Made by a program: the position numbers and the translations under genes | Assembly: GCF_021559775.1 (NCBI RefSeq) | Contig: NZ_CP056048.1 | Location: 62,001 to 126,000, forward strand | DNA length: 64,000 nt | Direction: 5' to 3' | From: Gillisella vitis | GTDB lineage: Bacteria > Pseudomonadota > Alphaproteobacteria > Rhizobiales > Rhizobiaceae | Part shown: one piece after another, positions 61,173 through 64,000 of the stretch | Layout: each line of letters begins with the position of its first letter | Numbering within the stretch: the first letter of the stretch is position 1 | The notes under the pieces: generated by a model | The model's input: only the letters and a program-made list of their open reading frames with translations | Told to the model about the DNA's origin: nothing | Database searches by the model: none

Positions 61173-62739
61173 GGGTCATTCCTCGCGCGCTCTCCCGGAC
61201 ACGGCCGGAGGCATACAGCATGATCTCTTCTTGCGACGTCTCGCGCGTCGTCAGTGTTGCGGTGATGCGGCCTTCGTGGAAAACTGCAACGCGGTCCGAT
61301 AGTCCGAGGATTTCTGGAAGCTCGGAACTGATCAGAATGATGCCGATGCCTTTGGCGGCAAGCTCATCCATCAGCCGGTAGATAGCGAGCTTGGCACCCA
61401 CATCAATGCCTCGCGTCGGCTCATCAAAGAACATGATCTTTGGCTGCCGGAACAGCCATTTTCCAATAATGATCTTTTGCTGGTTTCCGCCCGACAGAAG
61501 GCGGACGGGTTGGTTCAGGCTGGGCGTTTTGATATTGAGCAGATTGACATAGTGCTGGCTCGACTGGCGGTGCAGTTCCTTGTCGATCACGCCGAACGGA
61601 TTGGAGACGGCCTCCATATTGGCCATCATCAGATTGGCATCGACCGGCATCTTGACGGCCAGGCCTCCCGCCTTGCGGTCCTCGGAAAGATAGGCAAGCC
61701 CTGCGTCAATGGCCGAACGCGGGTCGGAAATCGAAAGGGGCCGCCCTTCGAGCAGGAGTGTTCCACTGTCGAACGGATCGGCTCCAAAGATCGCCCGGGC
61801 CACTTCCGTCCGGCCTGCACCCATCAATCCCGCAAAGCCCAAAATTTCACCGCGGCGCAGTTCAAAGCCGATATCGGAGAAAACGCCATGGCGGGTAAGA
61901 CCCGAAACGGAAAAGATGGTGTCCTTGCTTGGCGAACGGGTCGGTGCCGGGAATTTCTCTTCCAGCGAGCGGCCCACCATGCGGGCCACGATATAGTCCA
62001 CGGTGATCGCATCGAAATCATCTGTGGAGATGTAGCGCCCATCGCGCAGCACCGTGACGCGATCAACGATCTCTGCCATTTCGTCGAGCCGGTGCGAGAT
62101 ATAGATGATACCGGTTCCCTCGCGTTTCAGGTCACGGATGACGCGAAACAGAAGCTGTGCTTCCTGTTGTGTTAGCGAGGAGGTCGGTTCATCCATGATG
62201 AGAACGGAGGCGTTGAGCGAAAGGGCCTTGGCAATCTCGACCATCTGCCGCTGCGCGACGGAGAGCGTGCGCACCTGCGCGTCGGGGTTGATGTCGACCC
62301 CCAGACGGTCAAGGCATCGCTTGGCGTCCTGGCGCAGCTTGCGCCTGTTGACCATGAAGTCCCCACCGATAAAACTTAGCCGTGGTTCCCGCGCAAGATA
62401 GATGTTTTCGGCAACGGAGAGATGCGGAACAAGGTTGAGTTCCTGATGGATGATGGCAATTCCGGCTGCTTCCGACTGCAATGTGGAGGTGAAATGAACC
62501 GTCTCGCCCTTGTAGATCATGTTGCCAGCGTCTCTCTGGTAGACGCCGCTGATGATCTTCATCAGCGTGGATTTTCCGGCTCCATTCTCTCCGCAAACCG
62601 CATGGACTTCACCGGCCCTGACATCAAGGCTGACGTCCTGCAGGGCCTTCACACCAGGGAATTCCTTGGTGACGCCCTCCAGTTTTAAAAGCAGCGGCGC
62701 GGGTTTGCACTCGCCAGCGGCAAGCGACACTCCTCCCAT
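61165..62739 (-). CDS. Sugar ABC transporter ATP-binding protein (RbsA type)
   Basis: 524 residues from the ATG at 62739 with GGAGG upstream; the frame is open to 62850 but the added part has no match. Two ATPase halves: Walker A GENGAGKST, HQELNLVPHLSVAENIYL, signature LSVAQRQMVEIAKAL, Walker B VLIMDEPTSSL; second half with GLMGAGRTEVARAIFG and LSGGNQQKIIIGKWLF. First gene of the operon, divergent from the GntR gene. Confidence 0.92.
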   Translation of the reverse strand: MGGVSLAAGECKPAPLLLKLEGVTKEFPGVKALQDVSLDVRAGEVHAVCGENGAGKSTLMKIISGVYQRDAGNMIYKGETVHFTSTLQSEAAGIAIIHQELNLVPHLSVAENIYLAREPRLSFIGGDFMVNRRKLRQDAKRCLDRLGVDINPDAQVRTLSVAQRQMVEIAKALSLNASVLIMDEPTSSLTQQEAQLLFRVIRDLKREGTGIIYISHRLDEMAEIVDRVTVLRDGRYISTDDFDAITVDYIVARMVGRSLEEKFPAPTRSPSKDTIFSVSGLTRHGVFSDIGFELRRGEILGFAGLMGAGRTEVARAIFGADPFDSGTLLLEGRPLSISDPRSAIDAGLAYLSEDRKAGGLAVKMPVDANLMMANMEAVSNPFGVIDKELHRQSSQHYVNLLNIKTPSLNQPVRLLSGGNQQKIIIGKWLFRQPKIMFFDEPTRGIDVGAKLAIYRLMDELAAKGIGIILISSELPEILGLSDRVAVFHEGRITATLTTRETSQEEIMLYASGRVRESARGMTHG

Positions 62740-62905
62740 CGCGATGTCCTCCAATTCGAGAAAGCCTCCCAGACTTTCGGTAGACAGACATAGGGCATGC
62801 TGCGATAATTGGTCAAGCCAATTATTCTTTCTCGCTTGCATGCACTGCAATATCTCGGATAAATATCGTTTTATTGATGGAATTCTTTAAATTGGACTGA
62901 CCAAA

Positions 62906-63577
62906 ATGACATTGCCCAAACGTCTTTACCAACAGATTGCCGACCAGGTTCGGCATCTGATCCAAAGTGGCCCTTATCCGGCAGGGGCGCGGCTGCCACC
63001 TGAACGTGAGCTGGCGCAAACCCTGGGGGTCTCACGACCGTCCTTGCGCGAGGCGTTGATTGCGCTGGAAATCGACGGAACAATCGAGATTCGCATGGGA
63101 TCGGGCATTTATGTCCTGTCTGCCAGCAAGTCCGCCGCCTCTGGGCGATCACTGGGGGAGAGTCCGACAGAGTTGATGCAGGCGCGTGCCGTCATTGAAA
63201 GTGCTGTTATCGTCAAGGCCGCTGCCGCAATGACCGATGCGGTTTTTGCGGCGCTTGTCCGGATTGTCGAGTCAATGCGTCAGGAGATTGCCGGCGGTCG
63301 CAAGCCGATTGATCAGGACCGCCAGTTTCATCTGACCATCGCGGAACAGTCGGGCAATTCGGTGCTGGCGGAGATCGTCGCCAATCTCTTTGACGAACGC
63401 CATAGTCCTATCTCGGACCATATACGCGGCCGCTTTGAGACGCCCGAAACCTGGTCACTGGCGCTGATCGAGCATGAGGCAATTCTGACTGCGCTGGAAG
63501 CACGCGACCCGCTCGCAGCACAGGCTGCAATGTATGCCCATCTGACGGCATCGCGAAGGCGATGGTTGGAGAATTGA
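62906..63577 (+). CDS. GntR-family regulator (FCD) of the sugar operon
   Basis: 223 residues. Winged helix at about 4-75 (IQSGPYPAGARLPPERELAQ, VSRPSLREALIALEIDG), then an FCD domain. Divergent from the sugar transporter operon, 166 bases between start codons, so it is the probable repressor. Inducer likely a sugar acid of the pathway. Confidence 0.9.
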   Translation: MTLPKRLYQQIADQVRHLIQSGPYPAGARLPPERELAQTLGVSRPSLREALIALEIDGTIEIRMGSGIYVLSASKSAASGRSLGESPTELMQARAVIESAVIVKAAAAMTDAVFAALVRIVESMRQEIAGGRKPIDQDRQFHLTIAEQSGNSVLAEIVANLFDERHSPISDHIRGRFETPETWSLALIEHEAILTALEARDPLAAQAAMYAHLTASRRRWLEN

Positions 63578-63709
63578 CTGGCTGTATGATCTCTCGGTCA
63601 GCATGTTCTGCTTCAAGATATTGAAAAATAAACAAATAACCATGAATCTGGACGATTTTGCTTTGCTCAAGCGTTGCCTGAGTTCACCAGTTTTCATCGG
63701 CAGAGTCAA

Positions 63710-63740
63710 TTTAGTTGACATCGTTTCATTTTAGATGACA
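63710..63740 (+). promoter_or_regulatory. Direct repeats before the terminal binding-protein gene
   Basis: TTTAGTTGACA (63710-63720) and TTTAGATGACA (63730-63740) repeat at exactly 20 bp, two helical turns. The first includes a perfect TTGACA; TATAGC at 63742 could be a -10, though spacing is long. Likely a promoter with tandem activator or repressor sites. Confidence 0.45.
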
Positions 63741-63771
63741 GTATAGCGTCATAACGGGAGGAGGAGCCCCT

Positions 63772-64000
63772 ATGATGACTACCAGTTTCACGGCTATCGC
63801 CGGGGATGCGTCACGCTGCGCGCGTCTGACTTTGGCAGCGTTTACCCTCGCATTGGCCTCAAGCGGCTCGGCCTTGGCCCAGCCCAAAGGCGATCTGGTC
63901 ATCCTGCAATGGATGGCAGGGTCTGACCTTGAGGTGATCCAAAATCTGGAAAAAGCCTTCATGGCCAAATATCCGGATGTGAAAATCAAGGAAGTACCGG
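63772..64000 (+). CDS. ABC sugar-binding protein (SBP family 1), cut by window end
   Basis: Starts at ATG 63772 (or 63775) after GGGAGGAGGAG and runs open to the last base. Signal peptide with basic N-region and hydrophobic core ending GSALAQ. The mature start DLVILQWMAGSDLEVIQNLE is typical of carbohydrate-binding proteins of family 1. About 76 residues visible. Probably first gene of another sugar importer. Confidence 0.8.
   Translation, partial: MMTTSFTAIAGDASRCARLTLAAFTLALASSGSALAQPKGDLVILQWMAGSDLEVIQNLEKAFMAKYPDVKIKEVP

Noticed and set aside
1-64000. tRNA, rRNA, CRISPR arrays, insertion sequences, integrase or phage genes
   Set aside because: Looked for and not seen. Repeats present are short intergenic palindromes, not spaced arrays, and no transposase motif was found.

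Overview
The window looks like a chromosomal or megaplasmid segment of a Rhizobiaceae bacterium (Agrobacterium, Allorhizobium or Rhizobium type). Reasons: fairly GC-rich DNA, many sugar and oligopeptide-type ABC transporters with dedicated regulators, an AraC/GH4/ABC block laid out like the Sinorhizobium alpha-galactoside (agp) locus, a PaoABC-type aldehyde oxidoreductase, and intergenic repeats of a kind familiar from rhizobia. The species cannot be fixed from the sequence alone. I saw no rRNA, tRNA, CRISPR array, insertion sequence or phage gene.

Region 1 (1-15.7 kb) is accessory catabolism. A 5'-truncated MFS transporter and a TPR regulator precede a TetR gene divergent from an apparent meta-cleavage pathway. 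The pathway genes are an acyl-CoA-dehydrogenase-fold flavin monooxygenase, a SnoaL/NTF2-fold protein, an MFS transporter, the partner flavin reductase, an extradiol dioxygenase, an outer-membrane porin, an acetoacetate-decarboxylase-like protein and a fumarylacetoacetate-hydrolase-family protein. A nucleoside deaminase and a GntR regulator end the region. The TetR-side promoter carries a palindrome over its -10. The GntR gene and the decarboxylase-side genes share an AAAATATATTTT palindrome. A broken LysR gene lies between the FAH gene and the deaminase.

Region 2 (16-24.7 kb) is a coherent catabolic operon: oligopeptide-type binding protein, GH1 beta-glucosidase, two permeases (no ATPase), COG3964-type amidohydrolase and RidA-family protein. 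It is followed by an IclR regulator and a divergent SelA-like PLP enzyme. Together they suggest uptake and breakdown of a beta-glucosylated amino or N-acyl compound.

Region 3 (24.9-40.3 kb) is mixed: a diguanylate cyclase, two transglutaminase-like proteins, a membrane protein, PaoABC, a hybrid histidine kinase, a LysR regulator, ChaC, an alpha/beta hydrolase and a Gre-family protein. A deletion scar has joined 5'-truncated SDR and LysR genes.

Region 4 (40.4-50.5 kb) is the alpha-galactoside locus: two GH4 glycosidases flank a complete ABC importer, with an AraC activator divergent. Region 5 (50.6-54.6 kb) has two exported small proteins (one proline-rich, one OB-fold-like) divergent from an OmpR/QseC-type two-component system, then a J-domain protein. 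Region 6 (54.6-63.6 kb) is an L-fucose-type oxidative pathway (aldose dehydrogenase, lactonase, sugar-acid dehydratase, zinc dehydrogenase) with an RbsABC-type importer and a GntR regulator. The window ends inside another sugar-binding-protein gene.

A recurring short palindrome (CTGTCAGGTTCA with its complement), often next to a second element with GTTTGTC/GACAAAC ends, sits in several intergenic gaps and probably serves as a dispersed repeat or terminator.
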